From NCBI GenBank assembly GCA_013398015.1, contig VZRR01002165.1:460507-524506 (forward strand): a DNA stretch of 64,000 nucleotides. Direction: 5' to 3'. Origin of the DNA: Oreocharis arfaki (taxonomy: Eukaryota; Chordata; Aves; Passeriformes; Paramythiidae). This document shows positions 48,949 to 60,839 of this stretch, piece after piece. A program made the translations under genes and the position numbers. Every line of letters starts with the position of its first letter. Position 1 is the first letter of the stretch. The notes under the pieces are model-generated. The model worked only from the letters and a program-made list of their open reading frames with translations, was not told the origin of the DNA and ran no database searches.

Positions 48949-51900
48949 TGTTATCATGATTTTTTAAATTTTCATTTTTGAAAAAGTTGCACTTTTCTCG
49001 TAAATGTTTTAATTACAATATGACAGTGAACAACAAACATGTACCCAAATTGTCGTGCTTTTTAGCTTGTTAGTTCTTCTATTTGATATTCAGAACAAGG
49101 CAGTGAGTGACAGTGGGTTTGCAGCCCTGCACTCCGTTTTCCCTGTGCTGCTTTTCCCCCCCAGGACCTGCTGTGGGCTGGCTCAGCAGTGAGCTGGCTG
49201 TCCCAGGAGAGGGCAGAGCAGGAACACGGAAAAACACAGCGTGAGCCCACCACAGCCCATCCCTGAACAGCGCTGCCGCCTTTGGTTAAGAGTGTTTTGT
49301 AACAAATAGAAACGTGCAGTTATTTCAGAGTTTTTGAGTCGATTCTAAGTGACTGGCGTGCAGACAGCCTTCCTGTATTGTAGCACTGAACCCCTGGAAA
49401 AGTTTGAGCTCCTAGTGATTTTCCGTGTAGCGCTGTTGCAAAAGAAACATTAGTTTTTCTGTAGTTCAAAAGTGACTTGTTTGTGAGTAACTCATGTTTT
49501 GGGGGCTCTCTCTAGGTTTCATTATTTTTGTGAAATAGTGAATTCAATGAGCAAGAAAATAAAGAAAAGAAATTACTGGAACTGAAAGCCTGTGGTTTAA
49601 AGGTTTGCTCGTCCTCTTACGTCTAAAACTGAATCACATCAGAGCTTCATAGGCTGTTCTACATATATATGTATACATATATATAAAATCTGGTTAGCTC
49701 TATAGGGAAAGAAAGTTAGCTAATAATAGAGCTAACTCTATTTTTGGGAAAAATGAAGTCTCTCACTTTTGTTATTTTCTGTTTTCCATGGTAAAACATT
49801 ACATCTTCCCCTCAGAGCAGTGATTTAAGTTGGTCAGTATGGGCACAGATACAATGAAGGAAATTGGCCCCCACATCCAAGCCAAAGCTCATTCTGCTTT
49901 GTGGGTGGCAGACAATGATAAACAGAAGACAAATCAGCAGACTTGGCAGAGCAAAAAGAGAGTGTACACAATTTTTTGTGTATCTGAGATTCCCCTTACC
50001 TATATACAGCACTTGGTGCAAACACACACAGACCTAGAAAGGCACTTTGGCATTCATTCAGTCAAAATACTTTGGGTTAAATTTCTCTTTCTCTTATTTT
50101 TTAACAAGGAATAAAACCCTATGGCCCCAATATATTTATTCTATGTTTACACCTGTAGTCTTTGAACTGATGCTTTAGAAAGCAGCCGAGAGTCAGAGAT
50201 GAATAACTCAGGAGGGGTTCTTGCTACAATCTACCCCAAGCCATGGACTTTGTTCACATTCATTTGTTGAGGTCAATGTGCTGAGCTGAAAAAAGACCCT
50301 TTAAAAGCAATACAGCCCTTACTGGCGGAACCCACATAATCAATAATGGTTCTTGGCTTATTTGTTTCGATTACCCTCCCCCTTGTTGATTATCTAGTTT
50401 AAGCTTCAGCGAGTCTGAGTTTCTGTGTTTAAATCTCAGACACATGTGCCCTACCCAGTGAAATACACCCCAGAATGTCCTGAGAGAGCACTGGAGGAGG
50501 GGTTCAGGGAGGACAGTGCATGTGCTCGTGGCACAGCTTGAGTGTTTCTGTGCTACTTCATTGAACCATACTGGCATTTTATCTATTTCCTGTATGAATT
50601 AATGCATGAATGCACAAATTTTGTCTCATTCCTGCATTTACTCACACTTCAGGACAAAGTTTTAAGTCCACTGTGCGTTTCCTAACGTGCGTCCTATAAA
50701 ATCTATCTGCTAGAACTGCTCTCTAATAACCCAAAGAATTTATGCATGAATTAATCAGTGTACAGTGAAGAGCCCATTACTTGTCTGGCTGCTCTGAGGC
50801 CAGAGTGCTCAGTCACTTGCAGGATAAAACATTACTGATAAATGTCACCTTGTTTTATATCTTGGTCTAATTTACAGGTACTTGCTGGCCATTTGTCTTA
50901 CCAAGAGAGGTATTTTTCTTCTGGATACCAAACAAATAGGCTTTAAAAGCAACATTACTGCCCTAAACTCTTGGGATGTTTCTTAATGAAACCTGCAAGT
51001 GATAAATAACATTAAAATATGATCTCAGAAATTAAACAACCAGAAATAATGGTTGAGAATTTTCTCCTCAGGAAGAAAGGTAACTCTGAAAAAGCTTGAA
51101 AATATATGATTTTCAGTGTATTTAAATGCAAAATATTTAAGGATAGAAAAATAATTTATTTTTAGATGTTTGAAAAGGCAAGGCCCATGTTTTTTGATTT
51201 GAAATTATCTTTTATGTCAAGCTGAGAAACATGTATAGCTAAGAGAAAATTGTTCATATTATAATGAAACATTTCAGCATTACAATATATCTCTCTTTCT
51301 AGTGTAACCTCTAGATTAGGTTTCAGGGGTAGTTGTTTTTTCACCTTTGAATGTTTTGAAGTTTAAAATTCTATTGTAATTTTACATGAACTTTTTCTGC
51401 AAAAAACCTCAAAAAGTTTGGTCTCATAAGAACACAGTTTTCTGTTATGAGACATTGAAGTTCTTTTTTCCAAGAAAAGCACTGCAGAATACAGACTATA
51501 ACATTATAAATAATGATGATGATAATTTAAATGAATCTTTATCATTATAAAGATGGGAATAATTAAAGGATAAATTAAAAATAAATAGAATTTTTTTTTT
51601 AATTGAAGTTCAAGGCTTTTTAGAAAAACCTATTCCATCCATTTCATTATAATTTGCACCTATTTCCACTAGAAAAAGTTTTCTTTAAGTTTTAGGAACA
51701 TGAGAATAATTTCAAGCATATATCAACTCATCTCACAGAAGTATCAAAGTAACACTTAGTCTTGCTTCAGAGCCAAAAAAATTGCCAGAGCCAAGGTTAA
51801 CCCTTAAAATTGATCTTCTGTAGCACAGCCCCACCATAAAGGCATCCATTAGGTAGTAAAACGTGCAATCAATAAACACATAACAAGAAAGGCCCTTCTT

Positions 51901-52382
51901 ACTTGTCAGTATTTCTGAGTTTTATGTGCCAGTCAGTGAAGAAAGTCAATTTGGGATGTGCATGTCCCTATATTACATTTATTGCACAGATTTCATTGCA
52001 TGAGGTTGGATCCTGCCCTACATAAGGTCGGATTGCAGAGTTCCTCCACAAAATGGCCTGGGAGATGTGGTATATTTTCGATATACACACAGGCATCTTG
52101 TGTATTGTGTCTTGCTCAGTTGATAAAGCTGGGCAGCATCTTCTTCACAGTTTGTACTTTATATCATCAATTCACTCTAGGTTTGTATAGCTTTAGGCAG
52201 ACATTTTCAATTCTTATTAACATTAGTGGGAAAGAGGTTGATTATACCTGTGAAATATGTAAATATTTCTTTAAAAATGCACAAGAATAGTGGAAGACAG
52301 AAGGGGATTTTCCAGTCAAAATTTAAAAATTACCTAATGTTCTTTATACACTAATAGGTTAGCTAGATTGCACAAAAAAAAT
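48949..52382. other. Unique non-coding sequence
   Basis: A GC-richer patch at 49090-49280 has no CpG island and no clear exon. A TA-rich patch lies at 49664-49686 and a hairpin at 49693-49736. Short A and T runs lie near 51590. No gene was recognised. Confidence 0.42.
49693..49736. repeat. Inverted repeat, 11-bp perfect stem
   Basis: GTTAGCTCTAT (49693-49703) and ATAGAGCTAAC (49726-49736) are exact reverse complements with a 22-nt loop. It could form a hairpin, but I recognise no microRNA, and the stem is shorter than a typical pre-miRNA. Confidence 0.6.
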
Positions 52383-52404
52383 CAACCAACCAACCAACCA
52401 ACCA
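52383..52404 (+). repeat. (CAAC)n microsatellite
   Basis: About five CAAC units, ending in ACCAGCC and flanked by A runs. Confidence 0.85.
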
Positions 52405-55400
52405 GCCAAAAAAAACAGAAACAAAAAAACCACACCCTGACATTAAATGACACTCGCTCTATTTCAGGTTGAAATTTTACCTGTTTCCCAGGAGGACTAG
52501 CCAATTTCTGACTTGTCATCAATTTTTAGGAGTTCATTACGAAGAAATAGGGTTTATAATGAGATTATGAAGGCAGTTAATGATCGATTCCATTAAAAAA
52601 TGGGGATGGGAAGTCAGATGACAAACTGTTGAGGCCAAGCTCTGATCAATACGCACACAGCAAACTTGAGTATGTGACTTACACAGCTGAGTACCTGGAG
52701 ATTGCAGCCCCATGGATGGTGATGTGCTGATCTCTGATCACTGTCTTCAGTAAACTTGGAATAAAGTCATGACAAATCCTCAGGGCTGATCCTCCCAAGG
52801 AGCCCATGCAAGAATCAATGCAGCTTCATGGCAGAGTTCAATTTGCTGTGGCTGTGCTGCTGCTGCTCTATAAAAGTATCCACTGCATGGCCTTCAGCAG
52901 CTGCAAAGATCACCTTCACTCTTAAAATTCCTCTTGACCTTGGTTTCACAAGGTTTTGAGGCAAAAATAATTATGGTCAGACTCTTCCTTTTTGTTTGTG
53001 CATCTAAATGCTTCTCAAGATGCATGACTTCTCTGAAACTGCAGCCCTGGCTGCAAAACTAAGAATGAGTGACTGGTGACACAAATGAAACAGTAATTCT
53101 TATGCAAGCAGTGTTCTGAACAAAAATTGAAGATTTGTATAGGCCAGTTTCAAGAAAGTCTGTCAGCACTCTGGTTTTTGTGCATCTGCCAAAATGTCTT
53201 TTCATGAAGTGTGTATTCAAACCCTTTGCTGAGCTGGCATATTAACAACAAAAGGTTTTCCTGGAATGGAAAACCAAGGGGGTCAAAATTCCCTAAGAAC
53301 ACAATCAAAATTCCATCTACCTGCCTTGGACAAGCCAGTAGAGTTGCCTGGTTTAGGAGTCCTGACTTCCAGTTATGTGAGACTGGATTTTGCAATGCAG
53401 AAGTTGCGCTGCCATGGGACAAACAAATGGCCCAAACTCGGAGTACTTTGCACGCCTCAGAGCATTGGGCAGTGAGCTGACTGTGGCCACATCACCTCTG
53501 ATGGACAGATGAGTGTGTATGGGGCTGCAGCAGCTGCAATTAGTAGGACTATCTCTAATTACTAGGACTATCTGGTGTCAGCAGCAATTACCAATCACAT
53601 CTTCAAGGATGTCCCCCTGGCTCCATTACTTTTCCCTGGCTTCCTTTCACAGCTACTAGATTAATTTCTTAGTCTGTCTCGTTTTATCTTTGGAGAAGTA
53701 AAACTTTTGCCCAGAGATCTGAGCTGCCTTGAGATGAATATGACCTGACAACTCTTACTTGAGTGTTGCAAAACCTAAATGAACAGCGCCCAAGATGAGT
53801 GAGAATTATTAGCTGATAAGTATTGTGTGGAAATGCTAATAAATGGGGTTGGTATTTTAAAATCATAGTTAGGGATGAAATACTGGATTCAGGAGCATAA
53901 TTTACTGCTGAGTGAACTGTCTTCTGGATTCCATTCTAATTAGCTGGATTAGACAACTGTAGTTTACATGGCAAGGATGAAATACTGTAAATGATTCCTA
54001 TGAAAACCTTCAGTACAATCAACACTCATGAAAGTCAAACAAGTGATCAATAAGTTGTTGAATTTATTTTTATGATTTTTTTGTGGGTTTTCTTTGGTTG
54101 GTTTGGTTGGGTTTTATTTTTGCTTTGTGAGAAGAGATGTGGGAAGGACTAGAAGTTGTAACTGTATTTTTAGAACACTTTTACACCTTTTCAGTGCGAA
54201 CTATTGACCCCTGCCCTGATATTTACCCCTCATTCTTGTGTGCCCTGCAGACAGAACCATAGGAACATACAAATGCACAGATATTTAAGAGGCCATTGCT
54301 CAAAATAAGTATAAATGGGTGATATAGTCCATGCAATAGATGAACAAGTCCCAGGAGCATTACTGCTAAGATTGTGCAATGAAAATAAAATCAGAATTTC
54401 TGCTTAACTTTGCTGTTTATTCATGCTGGTCTCTCATGCAGTAAAATGCAGATACATTTCCACAGCTATAAGTAGCAGAAATAAGAAAGCACTCTGGTAG
54501 TCACTGCGTCATACAACTAAAGCAACTATCTAAAAATAAGGTAAAAGTCATAAAACTCTGAAACTGTGTAAGGGCAGAGCGTCATAGTCTGTGAACTGTG
54601 AACTGTGCAAAGCCACTGCTTCTGTCTGGATGGTAGGAAAACTACCATAACTATTAGCCTAAAATAAATTTGTATAAGACAAGGAAAGTTTCTGGCTGAT
54701 TTCCTGCTGCTTATCTGCACATTTTCTCTGGCTCTGTCAAACACACCTTTAGCTTTGTGCATGTTTGGATTTTTCTGTGTTTTCTTTTCCAGAATCTTCA
54801 CTCCCAATTTATGTTTCTTGTTCAGTTTTTCTTCTCCCTAAAAACCTCATCTAGCTTTATTTATTTTTTTACTCTAAAGGTGTAAGTTTGATCTTTATCC
54901 CTTAAAGACGTGGATATCAAAGGAACTTCTATTCAGTTTGATATATGTGAAAAAGACCAAGATGCCTTCCAGGCAAGTGGTCATATCAGAAAGCTATCAG
55001 AGCCCAACTCTTGGTGGTGGGCAGGATATCTGAGAGAAAATCTTCCCCCATGGATTTCACTCAGCTTCTGCAAACCAAGCAAGTGCAAGTACAAAAAGAG
55101 AATAAGCAGTGGGCTCAAATATGTCATTTCTGCAAATTTCAATTGCAGAATGCAAATAACTCCATCCTTTCACATGCTGGGCAATAAACTTGTGACTTAT
55201 TCAGTAATCATAACTTTTCCAGGTTTCCTAGATGTCTTGTCTTATGTTTTATTGCAATTTATTTTAGACACTGAACTTTGCATAAGATTGGCGGAAAATT
55301 CAGAAACCTATTAGTTCCCTAACATCCAGCTAAAGACAATTTTCTTACCATGAATCTCATGTTGGGGTCCAAATACGTTTAAACTTTTTTAGCATGGTAA

Positions 55401-56867
55401 AGGGTTGGCATTTTCTTATGTATAATTTTATCACTAAATGCCTAATAGAGGTTTTTAGTGACCATTCCAAGGTAAAGTGATTGACAGACCTGCAGTTTGT
55501 GTGATGAACTTTGGCTGGGGAGCATTCTGCTTATATCCCAGTCATTGAATTTCTGCTGATGTCAGTGTGATCAGTACTGGATCCCAACTAATATTGTCAG
55601 AAGTATTTCATCAGAGGAATGGAGTAGGAAGGGTCAGCTGAGTCCTGTCAAAATGGACAGAGGTTTTTTGCTGAATGAATGTTTCACACTCTACACTGCA
55701 CGTCATTAATTAATGGCTCAGCATGTGCTAAGACTGAGAATGACCTCTCTGCACTGGATGCTCAGAAGAAAAAATTTGTTTTCAAGTACCTGAGGTAGGA
55801 TTCAAACCACAGGCTGAGAGAACAACGATTTCATCACTACTCCACAAGTCGGGTCTTTCCTGACAGCAGATTTAAATAACTATTAGGCATGTTCCATATA
55901 ACCCTTTCCTGACCCACAGCCTCCTGCTTAGTACAGAGCCCACACATGCTCTCAAGGGATGACTGCCTTCCCTGGAAAAACCTGAATTCATACTCTTCAA
56001 AGACTCCTGCTTTCCCAACCACTTCTTGTGCTACATGAAACATGTTCCAATTGTTTTTATTGTAGTAAATTCAGCAGTAACAGCAGCCTGTTTAAAATCA
56101 TTTTAGCTAAACATATATTACTGCTTCTACAAGCAGAGCCTGAAATTTTCAGAAGTGCTCTCCTCTCTTTTCAGTGCCAGGGGGAACGGAAGGTAAAATA
56201 CAGTGCTTTAAAAGTAAGCCTCTTCCATCTGGTTAGCTACCCTTAGACCTACTTCAGTCTGCCAGGAATATCCTAAAATTGTTTCTATTTTTCATCTGTA
56301 GTTAAAACACTAACAGGCATAATGAGAACAGGAGCTTTTATAAAATTACTGACTGCCAGGATGATAAATTTATTCTCTTCTGTTAAAATGAAGCTGTGTT
56401 TTAGGTTTGATGTCATCCTATGCTGTTTGGCTATTACTCTGCTTTTAAAGTAGCTATATGAACACTTTCTTAATACTCAAGAGCACTATTCCTGCTGCTA
56501 TATTTCAGATTCTCACAGAATTTTCATTATAATACTTCATTTTCAAGAGTCTGTGACTTCATGGCAAAAAAATCCTCCAGGCCAAAAAAAAAAAGGATCA
56601 TGGAGTCTCCGCTTGGGAGTAAGTCAAGAATGGCTTATTTAAGTTGATTAAAAAACCATAGTATGAATTTTCATGATTTTTTTCATGGTATTATTTATAC
56701 ACATTAAAAAAATATGTCTTCCAGAATTATTCTTTGTGACTAGATCAGCTCTCAATCTTTAAGCAAGCATGAAAGATTTGATTTGTGTTTAAAAGTACAA
56801 TCCAGAGCTATTAAATCCATTTACTTTAAACCTGGAATTTTCTGAACTCATGATCTTTTAAAGCTGA
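52405..56867. other. Unique non-coding sequence
   Basis: It contains a 19-bp imperfect tandem duplication at 53538-53575, a GGTT-rich patch near 54095-54115 and an A run at 56585-56596. A 134-codon frame (54910-55314) has no recognised domain. A splice-flanked micro-frame at 56175-56213 is listed as a finding. A TATA-like CTATAAAAG at about 52869-52877 has no transcript evidence. Confidence 0.42.
53538..53575 (+). repeat. 19-bp imperfect tandem duplication
   Basis: AATTAGTAGGACTATCTCT is followed directly by AATTACTAGGACTATCTGG, three mismatches in 19. Confidence 0.85.
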
Positions 56868-56886
56868 GGGGTTTGGGGGGGTTGGG
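56868..56886 (+). other. G-quadruplex motif
   Basis: GGGGTTTGGGGGGGTTGGG fits the four-run G3+ rule with loops of 4, 1 and 2 nt. A GTTT-rich patch follows at about 56897-56953. Confidence 0.6.
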
Positions 56887-56896
56887 ATTCTCAGAG

Positions 56897-56953
56897 GGTT
56901 TTTTTGTTTGTTTAATTTGGTTTTTGTTTGTTTATTTATTCATTTATTTAAGG
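56897..56953 (+). repeat. T-rich GTTT/ATTT low-complexity patch
   Basis: TTTTTTTGTTTGTTTAATTT, then TTTGTTTGTTTATTTATTCATTTATTTA. It is simple sequence with a period near 4. Confidence 0.8.
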
Positions 56954-59900
56954 TATATTTAAATGTGTCTGTATGATTAAATACTTCACCATCTTGTTTC
57001 ATAAACTGAAAGTCTATTTATATTTTACCAAAGCACAGCACATCAAGCCCACGATCTCCCAGCTAAAATCCCCATCAAAACCAGGATACCTGAGCAGGTT
57101 GCTGAACATCACTCCAGAACCCCACCCACATGCTGAGATTCTCCACCCTCCATCCCATTAGCAGCAGTTCCAGGAAAAGGCCCTACATCTCCTGTCCCCT
57201 CCTCCTCTTTCCAGGAATGGGGATGACAGGACATGTCAGGGACTCTGGTACTTGTGGGGGAAGGATGATATTTTGCTTTAGAAAAAAAGGAGACCTCAGT
57301 GGTTACAGGTTAGCCCAATGACAGCCAGACAGGAACAGCTTTGATGCCTTTTCTTGTACAGGTTTGCTCCATGATCTCTCCTTGACAGCATAAATTTTTC
57401 CATGGTTTTCTTCCCCATCTCTGTATTATTTTGTGCCATGAGGAGCTCTCTGGCTAAATATTTATTAAATGTTGTTTTTAATTGGAATTCTGAGGATGCA
57501 AAGGTCTGTAGCCATGCCAGCACTGGAAAGATGCTGTGTGATGCTGTTGATCTGCAGCAGTTCACTGTCAGAGGACAGGATATAATTTGCTTCAGTTTCC
57601 CAGCCCTAGGGCCTCAAAGGGTCAGTGAAGATGAATGGAGTTGTCTTGCTAAACTGTTTGTTCCTTTTCCTTTCACTTAAGGAGTGAAAACATGTTTTCT
57701 AATGGAATACAATTGTTCTTTCCTTGAACTGTGAATATTCTTTGTGCTTGCTTTTGTGTAGGACATGTTTGGTTTTACTGAGGTCCATGTGGGCAGTGTA
57801 GAATATTGCTGGGTTAAATGCATTAACACTCACATCATTCTTACCTTAATTTGTTGGGCTTTTAAAAGGCTTGTGTCTGTTTATATGTGTGCTCTCATTT
57901 TAAAACCACACAGACAACAATTGCACATGCAGACTGTGCAGACTTCTATCAATGGCTCTGTGAAGGTCAGTGATGCACAGCCTAAGAAATGATCATTCCA
58001 TGTAATGCCATTACGATGAAGCTTCACCACTGTTTATCATCCTTACAGCAGATCTATTTATAGGTATTGAAGCCTGAAGTGGAGATTTTCAGGATTAATT
58101 TAGGCAATGAAAATAAGTGCGTGCATTTACATTGCTGAACAATATGACAGTTCTGAAAACCGACAATAGATTAAATTAAGAATATCCTCGTTATGGATCA
58201 AATTCTACTTTTCTGTGCAGGTCTGCATTTAACAATCAGGTGATAAGTCAGCTAAAACCATTTTATTTAATGTGCTTTTCAGAGTTACAGAGTAGATGAA
58301 AGTGTCCATGTAAACACTGCAGTTAGGTGCTTCATAAAATCGTTCTGCTGATACACATCAAAGGACACGAGGCTGTCCGCTCTCTCTTTAGCACCAGGCA
58401 TGCTGGAGGTGTTTCCTTCTGTCACTATCCACCTGCACACTTGGGGGAAATCGGTTAATAAACAGCATGTGTTCAAATATAATTCTTTCTTCCAGTCCAC
58501 AGAGTGATATTTTGTTTTAAAGTTGTATCTGTAAAAATCAAACTGTCCAATGGTTGCAATTCGTGTAATAATTTAATTCCACTAATCAGAAAAGAAGCTC
58601 ACCTTATTTACAATCTTAAATTATTGCATAGGAAAAAGGTGACAAAAGCAGAGCTCCTTACCTCCTTCTTACTACAAATTTCAAAGTACAGAAGCTTCAA
58701 CAATAGTGGATGAAAATCTGGCTCTTGAATATCCTCAGCTTTTAGTCAGACTGAGGGCTTCTTGCTATGGGCACACCAACCTTCTAATAATGACTTGTAC
58801 TGTGAATAGTACTGGACAAACGAAAGGGACAAATGAAAGGGGAACTCCAGGATCATCAGCAGTGCCACATCTACAAAATCACATGGATGCAGCCCTTCAG
58901 TACCTCAGCATCTTTCTGTTGAACTGTGCATCACTCCTATGATTAATATTCCACAACTGTTTCATCAAACAGACAGAGAAAGAGCTTGATTAACTCTGTC
59001 CCATTTATCCATTGTGTTCTCTGAAGGTCTGAGTTTTTGTAGCTTAATACAGGCAGCATGGCCAACATATAAAGATTTGGATATCATTTCATGTCTTCAA
59101 TTAAAATTTTAGGAATGTCCTTTTACTTCATACAGAATAAACATTACTTTTAGCAAGGAGATTTTTACTTTATAAAACATCATATGCAGACTTTAAAATC
59201 CCTGTTTTGCATATTTAAGTGTTAGGAAAAGTTTAGATTGAAAATATGCAGAAGCCTGGTTGAAGCTGGATAATACAGTCAAAGAGAATGGAAATAGCCC
59301 AAGATTCAATTAAATTCAGGTAGTTTCCACTGGAAACATTTTTTTCCTGTTAGCAAGGGGCAGTCAGAGAGTTAACTGGGAGCATTTTCAAATCAGTAAC
59401 ATTGCACAATTCATGTTAGGAGAGAGTGATGAGCAAAGTGATATAATAAATAAGGATATCTTTTGTTGGCCAAGACAAGATTTGCAGGGACTGGTGTAGG
59501 ACTCAGGGACTCAAATCATTATCAGAGTAAATTAAATAAGAAATAATGGGGATATGCTTCATGCAGTTGCAGCAGCAAATTCAATTAAATTTAAAGTTTA
59601 AAATGAAAGTTTCAGTTTTCAGTGGCTAAGTCTAATGGAAATGTAGACTTCCTGAGTGATAGTCTTCCTTTGCTAGTGAAAGGCATTGCAATATAAGAAT
59701 ATTAGCCTTTAATATTTGTTCTCATTATTGTTATTTTAAAGCTTACAAGATAACTAATTGGTACAGTGCTTGGGGTTATTTTCCCTACGTTGATAAAAAT
59801 TAGAGATACATAATTTTTATCCACATTGACAATATCTGAAGGAAATTAATTTCTCGTTGTGTTGACATTGCTACAGACTAGAACACAGATGAGAGGAAGG

Positions 59901-60778
59901 AGAGCATTTTAAATGTAACTGAGAACATAACCGTAGAGAGCAGGCCTGGAAGGCGTTAATCTAAAGGGATCATTATCACTTTTGTTTTCTTACTGTGCCT
60001 TATTTTTTATGCTTTACTGCCTAACAGATTTAGGATTCCTCAGTTTCAAAGTACTTCTATTTGCTTCAGTTTTTAAAATGTTGAAGTTTACCCATGGAAA
60101 TTTTTGACATGTGTTTGTTTAGACATAATATTAGATTTTGAATTTTCCATGAAATTGGAAAAATCAGTCTGAAAGAGCTGAATCATTAGATATTATTTCC
60201 AATTTACTGGTTTTGAACATTTTTATTTGAAGATTGCATTCAACAGATCAGTTCTTAATATTGCATCCAAACATTGCATGATGAAATGCTTTCTCCTGAA
60301 ACATCATTTTACACAATTAATATAAAACAATATGGTTTTATCTTTGACCATAATCTTACTGAAATAAAACCTGTGAACATTTAGATTTAATTCCTTCACG
60401 TCTGCTACAACAGTCTTAAAGGAACATCTGGCAGACAACTGTGCAAGGTCAGGTGCTAGCAATTACTGGTTGGGTTTTGTGAGCAAAGTAATTCACCTAA
60501 GTCTGTGTGGGAGAGGCCTCCAATTAAATTCCTTAAAAGAGACCATTCCTTACCAAGTTTTAAAGGGTTGTGCAGGTGCAGCAGGTTGTCTACCTTGCCC
60601 TTTTTTTTCAAATTTCTCTCTCCTTTTTTTTTCTTTTCCCCATACCTGTGTGTAGTGCTTTTTGTCTCTGTTGGATGTACTTCCCTTGGAATGAGTCAGT
60701 ATTTCAAACACTAAACCTGTCTCCTGGAAAGAGGATATGCAGAAGAGATAAACCATCTCAGGCTTATTTTATTGCAGG
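56954..60778. other. Unique non-coding sequence
   Basis: No repeat family, gene or RNA was recognised. T-rich patches lie at 60600-60645. Open frames up to 92 codons lack domains. Confidence 0.42.
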
Positions 60779-60839
60779 TTAAAGATAGTAATGCATGTGT
60801 ACCCTCACAGTCCTGAGTCTTCCAAGTACTCCCTCCTGG
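60779..60839 (+). other. Candidate exon (unconfirmed)
   Basis: The acceptor GGCTTATTTTATTGCAG and the donor CTG/GTGAGTA, both near consensus, enclose 61 nt. Only one frame is open: one base plus 20 codons, beginning LKIVMHVYP and ending SKYSLL. It would need an upstream exon ending in phase 2. I do not recognise the peptide. Decoy exons of this quality are common in introns. Confidence 0.16.

Noticed and set aside
48766..48957. Trp/Phe/Cys-rich membrane-like minus frame
   Set aside because: Artefact of the T-free A/C-rich tract.
54910..55314. 134-codon plus-strand frame
   Set aside because: No domain, no repeat family and no splice support; the length is within chance expectation.
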